A DNA stretch of 40,578 nt from Gemmatimonadota bacterium (GTDB lineage Bacteria > Gemmatimonadota > Gemmatimonadetes > Gemmatimonadales > GWC2-71-9), in the NCBI GenBank assembly GCA_024641745.1, contig JAHECL010000010.1:1-40578 (forward strand), given 5' to 3'. Within the stretch, counting starts at the first letter, position 1, and every line of letters begins with the position of its first letter. The translations under genes were made by a program, and so were the position numbers. The notes under the pieces were generated by a model, which saw only the letters and a list, made by a program, of their open reading frames with translations, was not told the DNA's origin and did not search any database. Positions 1 to 11,486 of the stretch are shown piece by piece.

Positions 1-2
1 GC

Positions 3-3000
3 GAGGGCGCCGGGGCGGGCCGGCCCCCGCTCATCGAGATCCGGAACCTGCGGATTCGCGACGGCACGCTGACGCTCCGGCTCCCGTGGAACGGCCCCGA
101 AGGTGCCGACGCGAGGGCGCGTGACTCGGCGCTGGCGGCGCAACGCGCCGTGCCGGGTCGGGTGATTGCCGAGGGCCCCGACGGGCTGCAGCTGATTCGT
201 CACGTCGACAGTCTCGCGCTCGGGCTCGACCGGCTCACCATCAGCACGCCGGATCGCGCTCCGCTCTCGATGGTGATCGACACCATCGCCGCGCGTGTGA
301 GCGATCCCGGGGTTCGCCTGATGCAGGCTCGTGGCCGGGCGCGGGTGCACGGCGACAGCCTGATCTTCGAGATCACGCGCGGGGCCCTGCCGCAGTCCCG
401 GTTCCAGGGCGCGGGGGTCGTCACCTTCCCCAAGGGTCCGCTGCTCCTCGACCTCGGTCTGCGCTTCAGCGAGCTCGACCTCGTGGACCTCCGCTGGATT
501 TCCCCCGACTTTCCGGCGCTCCACGGCAGGTCGGTCGTGATCGCCAAGTCGGAGGACGCGGTCCGCGCGACGTATACCCTCCAGGAGCTGCACCTCGAGA
601 ACGACACGACGCGGATCGACGGTGAAATGGAGGTGATCACCGATACCCGGCGGGGGCTCGGCGTGCGCGGCATGCGCCTCACGATCGACCGGCTCGACCT
701 CGAGGCCGTCCGCCCCTATCTCGACACCCTGCCGTTACGGGGGAGCCTCTCCGGCCGGGTGGCCGGCACCGGCTTCCTGTCGGACATCAACCTGACGGCG
801 ATGGACGTGCAGGTCACCGACATCGGCGTCCCGGGCGGCGCGACGAGCAGGTTCGTCGGCACGGGCCGGCTGCTGACCGGAGGGGCCGAGGGGCTGACGT
901 TCCGTGGCTTCGCGCTCGCCTCCTCTGACGTGGACCTTCGGACCGTGGAGTTGATGACGCCCACCGTCACGCTCCAGGGTCGTGCGGCGCTCACCGGCAC
1001 GCTCGAAGGTCCCTGGAAGAACGTGCGGTTTACCGGGACGATGCGGCACCAGGACGCCGAACGCCCGCTGAGCGTGGTCAGGGGCTCGATCCGTCTCGAT
1101 ACCCGGCGACTCCTCACGGCGTTCGAGGGGGAAGTGATCCTCGATTCGCTCTCCTTCGAAGGGATCCGCGCCGGCTACCCCACCTTGCCCAGCCTTGGAT
1201 CCCTCCGCGGCCGGGTGCGGCTGGCGGGGACGCTGGAGCGTCTCCTCCTCGATGCCGATGTGTCTGGAGAAGTCGGTGCCCTCCGCCTGGAGGGTCCCGC
1301 CACCGCCGCGCCACCGCACTGGGGCGGCGACTCCCTGCGGATCGACTTCCAGCGCCTCGACCTGAGGGCGCTGCGCGGGACCGGCCCGGCCTCGGATCTT
1401 ACCGGCAGTGTCCTGGTGCAGGGCTCGATCGACAGCCTGCGGGCGCCCGAGGGATCGATCACCGGGGCGCTCGGGCCGGGACGGATCGACCGATTCCGGA
1501 TGGACACCGCCGTCGGTCGCCTGGCCGTCCATGACAGCCTCCTCGAGGTGGACACGCTCGGCGTCCAGTGGCACGGCGGCATGCTGGATGCGCGCGGCAC
1601 CCTCGGCTGGGTGATGCCGCACGAGGGAAGCCTGGACCTGGTGGTGCAGCTCGACAGCCTCCGCTCCCTCGACTCCGTCCTCGTGTCGGCGCTCGGCCTG
1701 GGGCCGGACTCCGTGGAGGCCGGCCTGACCGGACGGGCACGCCTCGACTTTTCGCTTTCGGGGGCGCTCGACTCGCTCGCCGCGTCCGGCTTCGCCGACG
1801 CGAGCGACGTGGAGTTCCGCGGCAGCCGGATCCACTCGCTCTCCGCCACCTTCGGCTGGCTGGGTGGCGCGCGACCCCAGCTGAGCCTGGAGATGCTCGC
1901 CGACACCCTGGCGTCGGGGCGGCTGGTCCTGACCAACGCACGCGCAGGCGCGCTCGGCTGGGCCGATTCCCTGGCGTGGAACAGTTCGTGGGAAGGGGCG
2001 GATGGTTCGGCCTTCGGGGCGGCGGGGCGATACGCGGCGGATGGCCTCGCCCGAATCGTTGCGTTCGACACCCTCTCCATGGCGCTGAGCGGGCACCTGT
2101 GGCGGCTCCTTGCACCGGCGACGGCCACGACCACCGACTCCGGCACGGTACTCTCCCCGCTCGCGCTCGAGGCGGTGGATGGCTCGGGCGCCGTCAACAT
2201 CTCGGGCACCATCCCGGGCGAGCGGCCGGGCGACCTCCGCCTCGACGTCTACGGCCTGGCGCTGGCGGATGTGTCCGGCCTGTTGCGGGGCGACACCACC
2301 GGGGTGAGCGGCTCGATCGGCGCGAACCTCGAGGTCACCGGCACCGCCCGGGCGCCTGTCATCCAGGGGACGGCCTCGCTGGGGGACGCGGTGTTCGGCG
2401 AATTCCGTTCGCCGTTCATGCAGGGCATCCTGCACTACGAGCAGCAGCGGCTCGAGGGCAATCTTTCCATCTGGAAGACGGGCGAGCGCATCCTCGGCAT
2501 CGAAGTGGCGCTCCCGCTGGACCTCGCGCTGGCCTCCGTGCCGCGGCGCCGGCTCGATGGACCGCTGAACATCCGGGCGGTCGCCGACAGCCTCGACCTC
2601 GGCACCTTCGAGGCGTTCACCACCCACCTCCGGCGGGTGTCGGGCCTCCTGACGGCCGATGTGCGTGTCGGCGGAACGTGGGAAGCGCCGCGACTCGCCG
2701 GGTTCCTCACGGTGCGCGACGGGAAGGCCTCGATCCCCGACCTGGGCGTCCGGTACTCCACCATCACGGGAGACGCCCGATTCATGGGGGACTCCCTGGT
2801 GCTCGACTCGCTGCTGCTCCGCAGCGCGCCGGCCGAGGGGAGGCTCCGGACGACAGGCGTGGTCCGCTTCACGCCCCTCACCGACCCGCGGCTCGACCTC
2901 CGGCTGGTCGCCACCGATTTTCTCGCGAGCGACATCCGGAATTTCCTGACGCTTGACGTCAGCGGACGGATGCGGCTGACGGGGCCGTTCAGCACGCCGA

Positions 3001-4025
3001 CACTGACCGGGGGCATGACGGCGAACAGTGGCGCCCTCTACTTCGCCGACCTTGTGTCCAAGGATGTGGTGGATCTCGACGATCCCGAATTCCGCGACCT
3101 CCTCGACCAGCGGTTCCAGCGGATGCTCCAGCGGGGGTACACGACCCGGAACCGGTTCATCGACTCGCTGCGCGTGGAGAAGCTCACGGTCGCCGTGGGT
3201 GACGCCTTCTGGCTTCGTTCCGGCGAGGCGAACATCCAGCTTGGCGGCGAGGTGCAGGTGGACAAGTTGCGGCGTGAGTACCGGGTGGACGGCCGGATGG
3301 ATGCGCTTCGCGGCAACTACACCCTCGCCATCGGGCCGGTCCGTCGGGACTTCACCGTGGAGCGCGGGCGTGTCCGCTTCCTCGGCACGCCGGACCTCAA
3401 TGCCGACCTCGACATCGAGGCGAAGCACACCGTGCGGCCGCTCGACGGCGGCCAGGACATCCCGGTCGTGGCCAAGATCACCGGCACGCTGCAGGAGCCG
3501 AAACTGGAGCTGACGTCCACCGTCCTGCCCCCGATCTCGGAGACGAACCTGGTATCGTACCTGATGTTCCGGCGCCCGGCCTCCAACCTCCAGGCGGCCG
3601 GTGGCGGGGCGGGGGACCAGCAGCAGGCCCTCGACGTCGCCCTGGCGTATGTCTCGAGCGCCGTGACCAGCGAACTGCAGCGCACGCTCGTGACCGACCT
3701 TCGGGTGCCGGTGGACTACATTGAACTCCGCCCCGGCACCGCTGGTGGCGCCTACGGATCGTCCACCGCCACGCAGCTGGCCGCCGGCTGGCAGATCGGG
3801 CGCAAGTCCTTCCTCACCTTCAGCGCCGGCATCTGCACCACGGGCGGGGCCACGAGCTACAAGAACATCGGGGCCAGCTTCGAGTATCGTTTCGCGCGGG
3901 GCTTCCGGTTCCTCGCCAGCTTCGAGCCCTCCGCCACGTGCACCGCGAGCCAGCAGACCGCGCCGATCAGCACCAACGACCGATACCAGGCCGGCCTCGA
4001 CATCCTCTGGGAGCAGGAGTTCTAG
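3..4025 (+). CDS. TamB/AsmA-like translocation and assembly module protein (DUF490 C-terminus), 5'-truncated by window edge
   Basis: Frame is open from base 3 through the listed ORF (150..4025). Upstream residues LIEIRNLRIRDGTLTLRLPW are AsmA/TamB-like. C-terminal LVSYLMFRRPASNLQ and a beta-rich tail ending in F fit TamB. Confidence 0.85.
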   Translation, partial: EGAGAGRPPLIEIRNLRIRDGTLTLRLPWNGPEGADARARDSALAAQRAVPGRVIAEGPDGLQLIRHVDSLALGLDRLTISTPDRAPLSMVIDTIAARVSDPGVRLMQARGRARVHGDSLIFEITRGALPQSRFQGAGVVTFPKGPLLLDLGLRFSELDLVDLRWISPDFPALHGRSVVIAKSEDAVRATYTLQELHLENDTTRIDGEMEVITDTRRGLGVRGMRLTIDRLDLEAVRPYLDTLPLRGSLSGRVAGTGFLSDINLTAMDVQVTDIGVPGGATSRFVGTGRLLTGGAEGLTFRGFALASSDVDLRTVELMTPTVTLQGRAALTGTLEGPWKNVRFTGTMRHQDAERPLSVVRGSIRLDTRRLLTAFEGEVILDSLSFEGIRAGYPTLPSLGSLRGRVRLAGTLERLLLDADVSGEVGALRLEGPATAAPPHWGGDSLRIDFQRLDLRALRGTGPASDLTGSVLVQGSIDSLRAPEGSITGALGPGRIDRFRMDTAVGRLAVHDSLLEVDTLGVQWHGGMLDARGTLGWVMPHEGSLDLVVQLDSLRSLDSVLVSALGLGPDSVEAGLTGRARLDFSLSGALDSLAASGFADASDVEFRGSRIHSLSATFGWLGGARPQLSLEMLADTLASGRLVLTNARAGALGWADSLAWNSSWEGADGSAFGAAGRYAADGLARIVAFDTLSMALSGHLWRLLAPATATTTDSGTVLSPLALEAVDGSGAVNISGTIPGERPGDLRLDVYGLALADVSGLLRGDTTGVSGSIGANLEVTGTARAPVIQGTASLGDAVFGEFRSPFMQGILHYEQQRLEGNLSIWKTGERILGIEVALPLDLALASVPRRRLDGPLNIRAVADSLDLGTFEAFTTHLRRVSGLLTADVRVGGTWEAPRLAGFLTVRDGKASIPDLGVRYSTITGDARFMGDSLVLDSLLLRSAPAEGRLRTTGVVRFTPLTDPRLDLRLVATDFLASDIRNFLTLDVSGRMRLTGPFSTPTLTGGMTANSGALYFADLVSKDVVDLDDPEFRDLLDQRFQRMLQRGYTTRNRFIDSLRVEKLTVAVGDAFWLRSGEANIQLGGEVQVDKLRREYRVDGRMDALRGNYTLAIGPVRRDFTVERGRVRFLGTPDLNADLDIEAKHTVRPLDGGQDIPVVAKITGTLQEPKLELTSTVLPPISETNLVSYLMFRRPASNLQAAGGGAGDQQQALDVALAYVSSAVTSELQRTLVTDLRVPVDYIELRPGTAGGAYGSSTATQLAAGWQIGRKSFLTFSAGICTTGGATSYKNIGASFEYRFARGFRFLASFEPSATCTASQQTAPISTNDRYQAGLDILWEQEF

Positions 4026-4026
4026 C

Positions 4027-4923
4027 GTGTCACGGGCGCTGGTCATCACGAATCCCGCCGCCGCGCGGACGCGACCGAAGACGGTACGCGAGGTGCGGGA
4101 CGTCCTCCGGCGCGGCGGCTGGCAGGTGGAGGTCGTGGCGACGGGCGGGACCGGCGATGCGCGCCGTCTCGCCGCGGAGGCGGTGGCGGCCGGCATGGAT
4201 GCGGTGGCCGTCTTCGGCGGGGACGGCACCACGATGCAGGCGGCATCGTCGCTGGTCGGCACCGATGTGGCGCTCGGGCTGATTCCCGGCGGGACCGGCA
4301 ACCTGCTCGCCGGCAACCTGCGCATCCCCTTCTCCCCGGTCCGCGCCGCCGAAATCCTGGTGCGGGGCCTCTCGCGCCGGCTCGACCTGGGACGGCTGGA
4401 CGCCTCGGGGGATCACCACTACTTCGCCGTGGCATGCGGGGCGGGGTTCGACGCCCGCATCATGGCCGAGACCTCCAGCGCCCTCAAGCAGCGCTGGGGC
4501 GTCGGCGCCTACATCGCGACCTCGCTCCGGCTGGTCAACGAGTTGCGGAACCAGCGGTACCACATCCGGGTCGATGGGGTCGATTACGACGCCAACGCCG
4601 CCGTCCTGCTGGTCGCCAACTGCGCGGAGGTGCTTCCGCCGATCCTGCGGTTCGGCGACGGGGTGCGTCCCGACGACGGCCTCCTGGACGTGGTGGTGCT
4701 CCGGGCGGACAGCCTGAGTGAAGGGGTGCACGCGATCTGGCATTTCCTCCGGCGCGAGGAGGGGCCCGGCTCCCGGGTCGGCCATGTCCGCGGACGTGAA
4801 ATCGAGGTGACCTGCGAGGTCCCGGTCGAGGTCGAGATGGATGGCGACCTCGGGGGGCACACCCCCTTCGCGGTCTCCGTGGTCCCGGGCGCCATCCGCG
4901 TCCTCGTGCCGGAGTTGCCGTGA
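4027..4923 (+). CDS. Diacylglycerol/sphingosine kinase-like lipid kinase (DAGK catalytic domain)
   Basis: GTG start 1 bp after the tamB-like stop; VFGGDGTTMQAASSLVGTDVALGLIPGGTGNLLAGNL is the GGDGT...PxGTxNxLA signature. Confidence 0.9.
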   Translation: MSRALVITNPAAARTRPKTVREVRDVLRRGGWQVEVVATGGTGDARRLAAEAVAAGMDAVAVFGGDGTTMQAASSLVGTDVALGLIPGGTGNLLAGNLRIPFSPVRAAEILVRGLSRRLDLGRLDASGDHHYFAVACGAGFDARIMAETSSALKQRWGVGAYIATSLRLVNELRNQRYHIRVDGVDYDANAAVLLVANCAEVLPPILRFGDGVRPDDGLLDVVVLRADSLSEGVHAIWHFLRREEGPGSRVGHVRGREIEVTCEVPVEVEMDGDLGGHTPFAVSVVPGAIRVLVPELP

Positions 4924-7844
4924 ACACCTCCTACCGCGGCGGGGCGCTTCCGGCGGATGTGCTGGCCGTCATCGCGGAGGCGACGGCGGGCCTCCTCGAG
5001 CCCGCCTCGCTGTACGAGGTGCTGCGGACGCAGGTGGCCCGTCTCATGGACTGCGACGCGTTCTATGTGGCGCTCTGGGACCCGGCCGCGGAGCATCTCC
5101 GGTTCGTGGCGCACACCGACCGGGGGCAGCGACTCCCGCCGTCCGAGGCGCCGCTCGGGCAGGGCCCGACCAGCTGGGTCGTGCGTCATCGGCGCGTCCT
5201 GGCCCTCGGCGCCCCCGACGTCGAGGAGGTGCCCCGGGGCCGGCCGTTCGGATCCCCCGATGTCAGCCAGTCGGCGGTGCACGCCCCGATGCTGGTCGGG
5301 GACCGGCTCGTCGGCGTGCTCTCCGCCCAATCCTACCGGCGCGATGCCTACGACGAGCATGCGGTGCGCATGCTGGCCGCGATCGCGGTCCACGCCGCCA
5401 TCGCACTCGACGCCGCTCGCACCGCCGACAGCTCGCGCGCGGCGGCTAGGGCGGCGGAGGCGGCGCTGGAAGGGAGCGAGGCGCTGCGCGCCCTGGCGCA
5501 CGACCTCAGCGCGGTTGGAACGCTCGATGCGAGCATCGAACGGGGCCTGCGGGCGGCGCTCGCCGTCACCCGGGCGACCGGCGCGATGATCGCCGGCCGG
5601 CCCGGTGAACAGCTGCCGGGTCTGGTGGTGCTGGGGGCCGTGGGCCGGGAGGCGGGACTCTACCGGGTGGGTGACGTCCTCGGCGAGCGCGACCCGCAGG
5701 TGTCGGTGGCCCGCGTGGGCGAGGCGATGTCCTCTGCCGACCTCGAGTCGGCGCCGGGAGCGGCCCCGGACCCGCGGCGGCCGCGCCCCCACCGTCCAGG
5801 TGCGATGGTGCCGATGCGATCCGGGTCCGTGCTGACCGGCGTCCTGACCGTCACCGGCCCCGACGACCAGTGGCCCCGGCCGGAGGCCCAGGTGCTGTCG
5901 ATGCTCCAGGCGGTGGCCGACCAGGTCGCGGCCGCCATCAACGGGCTCCGGCTCCGCGGTGAGCTCCTGACGCGGCTCGACCAGATCGACGCCCTGGGCA
6001 GGGTGGCCCACGCCCTGACGGGGGTCGATGATGCGGACCGGACCACCCACTTCCTGGCCGAGGAGGGGATGCGCGTGTTCGGCGCCGAGCGCGGCGCGGT
6101 CTTCCTGCTCGACCGCCATGTACAATCCGCCCCCTGCCTGGCCCGGGTCGAGTTGTCGGCGGAGTACGCGAAGGTCTTCGAACGCCAGTTCTTCGCCCTG
6201 CCGGCGGCGCAGCCTATCCTCGAGGGGCGCCCGGTCTTCGTGGAGCACGCCCGTCGCGATCTCGGCACGCCGATGGCCGCCGCGGTCCAGGCCGAGGGCT
6301 ACGCCTCCGCCGCCTTCCTCCCGCTCATCTTTGCCAATGAAACGATCGGGGTGCTGGCCTTCTTTCACGATCGGCCGCGGGAATATGCCGGCGAGGAACG
6401 GCGCCTGGCGGTGGCGTTCTCGGACCAGGCCGCGCTGGCGATCGGCAAGACCCGGCTGTTCGACCTGGTCAACCGCAGCCGGCGGGAGTGGCAGACCGCG
6501 TTCGACGCCGCCGCCACCGGACTCACGATCCTGGACGCCCAGGGACGGATCGTCCGGGCCAACCGGTTCATCGCGGACCTGGCGGACGTCCCCATCACCG
6601 AGATCGTCGGCCGGACCTTTCGCGAACTGTTCGCCAACGCGGGGGAGGGCAGCGGCGATCCGCTCGCCGTCTCGACCGAAACGCGCTCCGCGGTCACCGA
6701 CCTCATCGAGGCCAGGGACGGCCGGTCGCTGGTCCTGACGGCAACCCCCCTCGCGGAGGGGGGGCATGTCGTCGCGGTGGACGACGTCAGCCAGGTGGTC
6801 CGCCTTGAGCAGCGGTTCCGGGCATTGTTCGAGCGGGTTCCGGTCGCCATCTTCACGCTGGATGGCGCCGGCGGGCTCCGGTCCGTGAATCCCGCGGCCC
6901 GCGCGCTGGCCGGATTCGAGGATGCGGCCTCCCGGCTGGCGGACTTCCTCCTGCCGGCCGAACGCGAATATGTCGAGGGACGGCTGTCGAAGGTGCGGGA
7001 GGGGACGCCGCAGGAATTCCTGATGCACCTCCGGCGCCCCGACGGAACGGTCCGCGAAGCCGAGGTGGTGGCGGTGCCGGCCGCCGGCGAGGGGGTGAGC
7101 GCCTCGCTCGTCCTGGCCATCGCGCGGGACGTGACCGACGAGCAGCGCCTCCGCGAGCAGCTCGGGCATTCCGAGAAGCTGGCGGCGCTGGGCAGGCTGG
7201 TGAGCGGCGTGGCGCACGAGCTCAACAACCCGCTGGCGGGCATCAGTGCGCTGGCGCAGGCGCTCATCCTGGACGAGCCGCTCGACGACGGCAGCCGTCG
7301 GGTGGTGGAGGCGATCCGCAGCGAGGCCACGCGCGCCGCGCAGATCGTGACCGACCTGCTGAGCTTCGCCCGGCAGCGCCCCCTGCGGCGGACGGAATTC
7401 GACTTCGCCGCGCTCGTCCGGGCGATCCTCGAGTCGGGTGGCGACCGGCTGGGACGGTGGGTGGTGGACCTGCCACCCGATCTCCCGGCGGTGCACGCCG
7501 ATGCCGACCAGATCCGGCAGGTGATGCTGAACCTGCTCGGCAACGGGGCGCATGCCATGCGGGAGCCGGGCGCGACCGGTTCGATCCGGGCGTGGGTGGA
7601 CGACGAGACGCTCGTGGTCGAGGTCGCGGATACCGGCGCCGGCATTCCGCCCGAGGTCATGGCACGCATCTTCGAGCCCTTCTTCACCACCAAGCCGGTC
7701 GGTGAGGGGACGGGCCTTGGACTGGCCATCTCGCACGGGATCATCCGTGCGCACGGTGGCGACATTCGCGCCGAGAACCGCCCGGGGGGCGGGGCGCGCC
7801 TCTGGTTTGACCTGCCGCGGTCCCCCGCCCGCGGCACGAGGTGA
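4920..7844 (+). CDS. Multi-sensor histidine kinase (GAF repeats, PAS, HisKA, HATPase)
   Basis: GTGA overlap with the upstream gene; GAF-like N-terminus; H-box SGVAHELNNPLAGI; N-box LLGNGAHAM; G-boxes DTGAGIPPEVMARIFEPFFTTKPVGEGTGLGLAI. Confidence 0.92.
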   Translation: MNTSYRGGALPADVLAVIAEATAGLLEPASLYEVLRTQVARLMDCDAFYVALWDPAAEHLRFVAHTDRGQRLPPSEAPLGQGPTSWVVRHRRVLALGAPDVEEVPRGRPFGSPDVSQSAVHAPMLVGDRLVGVLSAQSYRRDAYDEHAVRMLAAIAVHAAIALDAARTADSSRAAARAAEAALEGSEALRALAHDLSAVGTLDASIERGLRAALAVTRATGAMIAGRPGEQLPGLVVLGAVGREAGLYRVGDVLGERDPQVSVARVGEAMSSADLESAPGAAPDPRRPRPHRPGAMVPMRSGSVLTGVLTVTGPDDQWPRPEAQVLSMLQAVADQVAAAINGLRLRGELLTRLDQIDALGRVAHALTGVDDADRTTHFLAEEGMRVFGAERGAVFLLDRHVQSAPCLARVELSAEYAKVFERQFFALPAAQPILEGRPVFVEHARRDLGTPMAAAVQAEGYASAAFLPLIFANETIGVLAFFHDRPREYAGEERRLAVAFSDQAALAIGKTRLFDLVNRSRREWQTAFDAAATGLTILDAQGRIVRANRFIADLADVPITEIVGRTFRELFANAGEGSGDPLAVSTETRSAVTDLIEARDGRSLVLTATPLAEGGHVVAVDDVSQVVRLEQRFRALFERVPVAIFTLDGAGGLRSVNPAARALAGFEDAASRLADFLLPAEREYVEGRLSKVREGTPQEFLMHLRRPDGTVREAEVVAVPAAGEGVSASLVLAIARDVTDEQRLREQLGHSEKLAALGRLVSGVAHELNNPLAGISALAQALILDEPLDDGSRRVVEAIRSEATRAAQIVTDLLSFARQRPLRRTEFDFAALVRAILESGGDRLGRWVVDLPPDLPAVHADADQIRQVMLNLLGNGAHAMREPGATGSIRAWVDDETLVVEVADTGAGIPPEVMARIFEPFFTTKPVGEGTGLGLAISHGIIRAHGGDIRAENRPGGGARLWFDLPRSPARGTR

Positions 7845-7848
7845 CACG

Positions 7849-9195
<1,347 letters not shown>

Positions 9196-9206
9196 ACGAG
9201 GGGCTC

Positions 9207-9386
9207 ATGGCCGACATCCACGAACACGACGCGATGACCTGCCGCGCCTGCGGGCGCGAGGAACGTGCGTCCGAGGGCTATCCCTGCGTCGATTGCGGCA
9301 CCTTCATCTGCCTGATCTGCGCCTTCCGCGGGGTGGATCGCTGCGCCGCCTGCCAGGCGAAGCAGCCCAGGGCGGACCAGGCGTGA
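9207..9386 (+). CDS. Small (59 aa) protein with four CxxC motifs, zinc-ribbon/treble-clef-like
   Basis: Below the ORF-track cutoff. My translation: MADIHEHDAMTCRACGREERASEGYPCVDCGTFICLICAFRGVDRCAACQAKQPRADQA*. Stop overlaps the next GTG start (GTGA). Confidence 0.75.
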   Translation: MADIHEHDAMTCRACGREERASEGYPCVDCGTFICLICAFRGVDRCAACQAKQPRADQA

Positions 9387-10177
9387 GTGCCGTCATCGCC
9401 CGGTCGGCGGTCGCGCCGCTCTTCCGGGAGGCATCGCTCCGGACGGAACAGGTGTCCCAGCTGGCGCTCGGGGAAACGGCGTCGGTGCTGGCCGCCGAGG
9501 AGAGCTGGCTGCGGGTCCGCACCTTCGCCGACGCCTACGAAGGGTGGCTGCACCGCGGGTATGTGCGTGAGTGCAGCGAGCAGGAAGCAGGCCGCTGGCG
9601 GGCGGAGGCCGACGGCTGGTGCACCGGGGCCGAGGTCGAGACGGCGGCCGGGGTGCGTCACCTGCCGGTGCGCGCCCGTGCCGTGCTCGAGCACGGACGC
9701 ATCCGCCTGCCGGACGGCACGTCGGGCGCGCTGCTGCACGGCCACGTCCTGCCGCGCGAGGAACTGGTCCGGTCGGCGTCGGCCGTTCCGGCCGAGGAAT
9801 GGGCGGCCAGGATCTTTGCCGGGGTGCGGTACGAATGGGGCGGGGTGACCGACCAGGGGATCGACTGCTCCGGGCTGGTGCAGACGACCTTTGCCGCCCG
9901 TGGCATCGCGCTGCCGCGCGATTCCTCGGTGCAGGCGGGGGTGGGGACCGAGATCGCGCTGGACGACGTCGTGCCCGGCGACCTGCTCTTCTTCAGCGAG
10001 AACCGCCGGAGCGTCACCCACGTGGCGCTTGCCGCGCGGGATGGCTGCCTCGTGCACTCGACCGTGTCGTGCGGGGGCGTGCTCACCGAACCGTGGACGC
10101 CGGGACACCGCGCCGCCCACCTGCGGGAGGGTTTCGTCACCGCGCGACGGATCGCCGGGGCCACCGCCGCCGCATGA
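9383..10177 (+). CDS. SH3b plus NlpC/P60 cell-wall peptidase
   Basis: YEWGGVTDQGIDCSGLVQTTFAARGIALPRDSSVQ...PGDLLFF...THVALAARDG is the NlpC/P60 Cys/His core; N-terminal SH3-like region. Confidence 0.88.
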   Translation: MSAVIARSAVAPLFREASLRTEQVSQLALGETASVLAAEESWLRVRTFADAYEGWLHRGYVRECSEQEAGRWRAEADGWCTGAEVETAAGVRHLPVRARAVLEHGRIRLPDGTSGALLHGHVLPREELVRSASAVPAEEWAARIFAGVRYEWGGVTDQGIDCSGLVQTTFAARGIALPRDSSVQAGVGTEIALDDVVPGDLLFFSENRRSVTHVALAARDGCLVHSTVSCGGVLTEPWTPGHRAAHLREGFVTARRIAGATAAA

Positions 10178-10872
10178 CCCGTGTCCTGGTCCTCTTCGAC
10201 ATCGACGGCACCCTGCTCCTCACGCCGGGGGCCGGGCGCCGGGCCATCACCAGCGCGATGGCGGACCGGATGATCGACAGCGAGGTCTGGCAGCGCATCC
10301 GGTTCGACGGCAAGACCGACCCGCAGATCGTCCGGGAGATGCTCGCGGCGGCGGGAGATGCCGGCGCCGACGACCCGGAGGCGATCGAGGCGATCCTCAC
10401 GCGGTATGTCGACTTGCTGGAGGCGGAGCTGGCACGCACGGCGGGATCGACCCGGCTGCTCCCTGGTGTGTCGGCGCTCCTCGATCGCCTTGACCAGGAG
10501 GCCGACGTCATCCTCGGCCTCCTGACCGGCAACGTGGTGCGCGGGGCAGGGCTCAAGCTGCGCTCCGGCGGGCTCGACCCGGCCCGGTTCCGCGTCGGTG
10601 CGTACGGCTCCGACTCCCCGCATCGTCCCGACCTTCCCGCCATCGCCGTCGAGCGCGCGGCCCCCTTCTTCGGCCAGGTACCCGCCGGCGACATGGTCGT
10701 CATCATCGGCGATACGCCGGCGGATGTCACCTGCGGCAACGCCATCGGCGCCCGGGCGGTCGCCGTGGCGACCGGGAGCTACGACCTCGCCGCGCTGCGG
10801 GCGGCGGGGGCGCGGCACGCCTTCGAGGATCTCGCCGACACCGACACCGTGCTGGAGGCCCTCCTCGGATGA
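10174..10872 (+). CDS. HAD-superfamily hydrolase (phosphatase-like)
   Basis: VLFDIDGTLL motif I, LLTGN motif II region, VIIGDTPADVTCGNAIGARAVAVATGSY. ATGA overlap with upstream gene. Confidence 0.88.
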   Translation: MTRVLVLFDIDGTLLLTPGAGRRAITSAMADRMIDSEVWQRIRFDGKTDPQIVREMLAAAGDAGADDPEAIEAILTRYVDLLEAELARTAGSTRLLPGVSALLDRLDQEADVILGLLTGNVVRGAGLKLRSGGLDPARFRVGAYGSDSPHRPDLPAIAVERAAPFFGQVPAGDMVVIIGDTPADVTCGNAIGARAVAVATGSYDLAALRAAGARHAFEDLADTDTVLEALLG

Positions 10873-11486
10873 CGGTCGTCTCCCCGGCGGTGCGCGAACT
10901 GGAGGTGAAGGCGGTCATCGCGGACCCCGCGCTGCTGCGGCGCCACATTGTCGAGTCGGGGGCCGAGCCGGTGTTCCGCGGGGTGATGGAGGACCGGATC
11001 TTCGACCGTGATGGGACGCTCCAGGCACGGGACGAGGTCCTGCGGGTGCGCACCTGGCGGCCCGAGGGCGCGCCTGCGCACGCACAGATGGCCTGGAAGG
11101 GACCGACGCGCCGCTCGCCGGAGGGGTACAAGCTGCGCGACGAACTGGAGTTTGCCGTCGAGGGAGACGGGGACGCCGCATCGGCCACACTCTCCGCCCT
11201 GGGCTACGCCGTCGCACGGTCGGTCGATCGATTCGTGGAGGTCTATCGGCTGCAGGAGGCAACGGCCCGGCTCGAATGGTATCCGCGCATGGATGTGCTC
11301 CTGGAGGTGGAAGGCACCCCGGCCGCCATCGAGGCGGCGCTGGCGGTGACCGGACTGCCGCGGGTGGCGTTCGAGCCGGAGCCCCTCGCCGAGTTCGTCC
11401 GGCGGTTCGAGGAGCGCACCGGTGAGGCGGCCGCGCTGGGCGTGGTGGATCTCAAGGGGGGGAGGCCCCAGTGGGAGCGGAGGTAA
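10869..11486 (+). CDS. CYTH-domain protein (class IV adenylate cyclase/triphosphatase-like)
   Basis: N-terminal ELEVKAVI (ExExK signature), later LRVRTW...AQMAWKGPT...YKLRDELEF. ATGA overlap with the HAD gene. Confidence 0.8.
   Translation: MTVVSPAVRELEVKAVIADPALLRRHIVESGAEPVFRGVMEDRIFDRDGTLQARDEVLRVRTWRPEGAPAHAQMAWKGPTRRSPEGYKLRDELEFAVEGDGDAASATLSALGYAVARSVDRFVEVYRLQEATARLEWYPRMDVLLEVEGTPAAIEAALAVTGLPRVAFEPEPLAEFVRRFEERTGEAAALGVVDLKGGRPQWERR

Noticed and set aside
735-4325. 1196-aa antisense ORF opposite the TamB-like gene
   Set aside because: Arg/Pro/Gly/His-rich low-information translation with no motif; long antisense ORFs are expected in high-GC codon-biased DNA.
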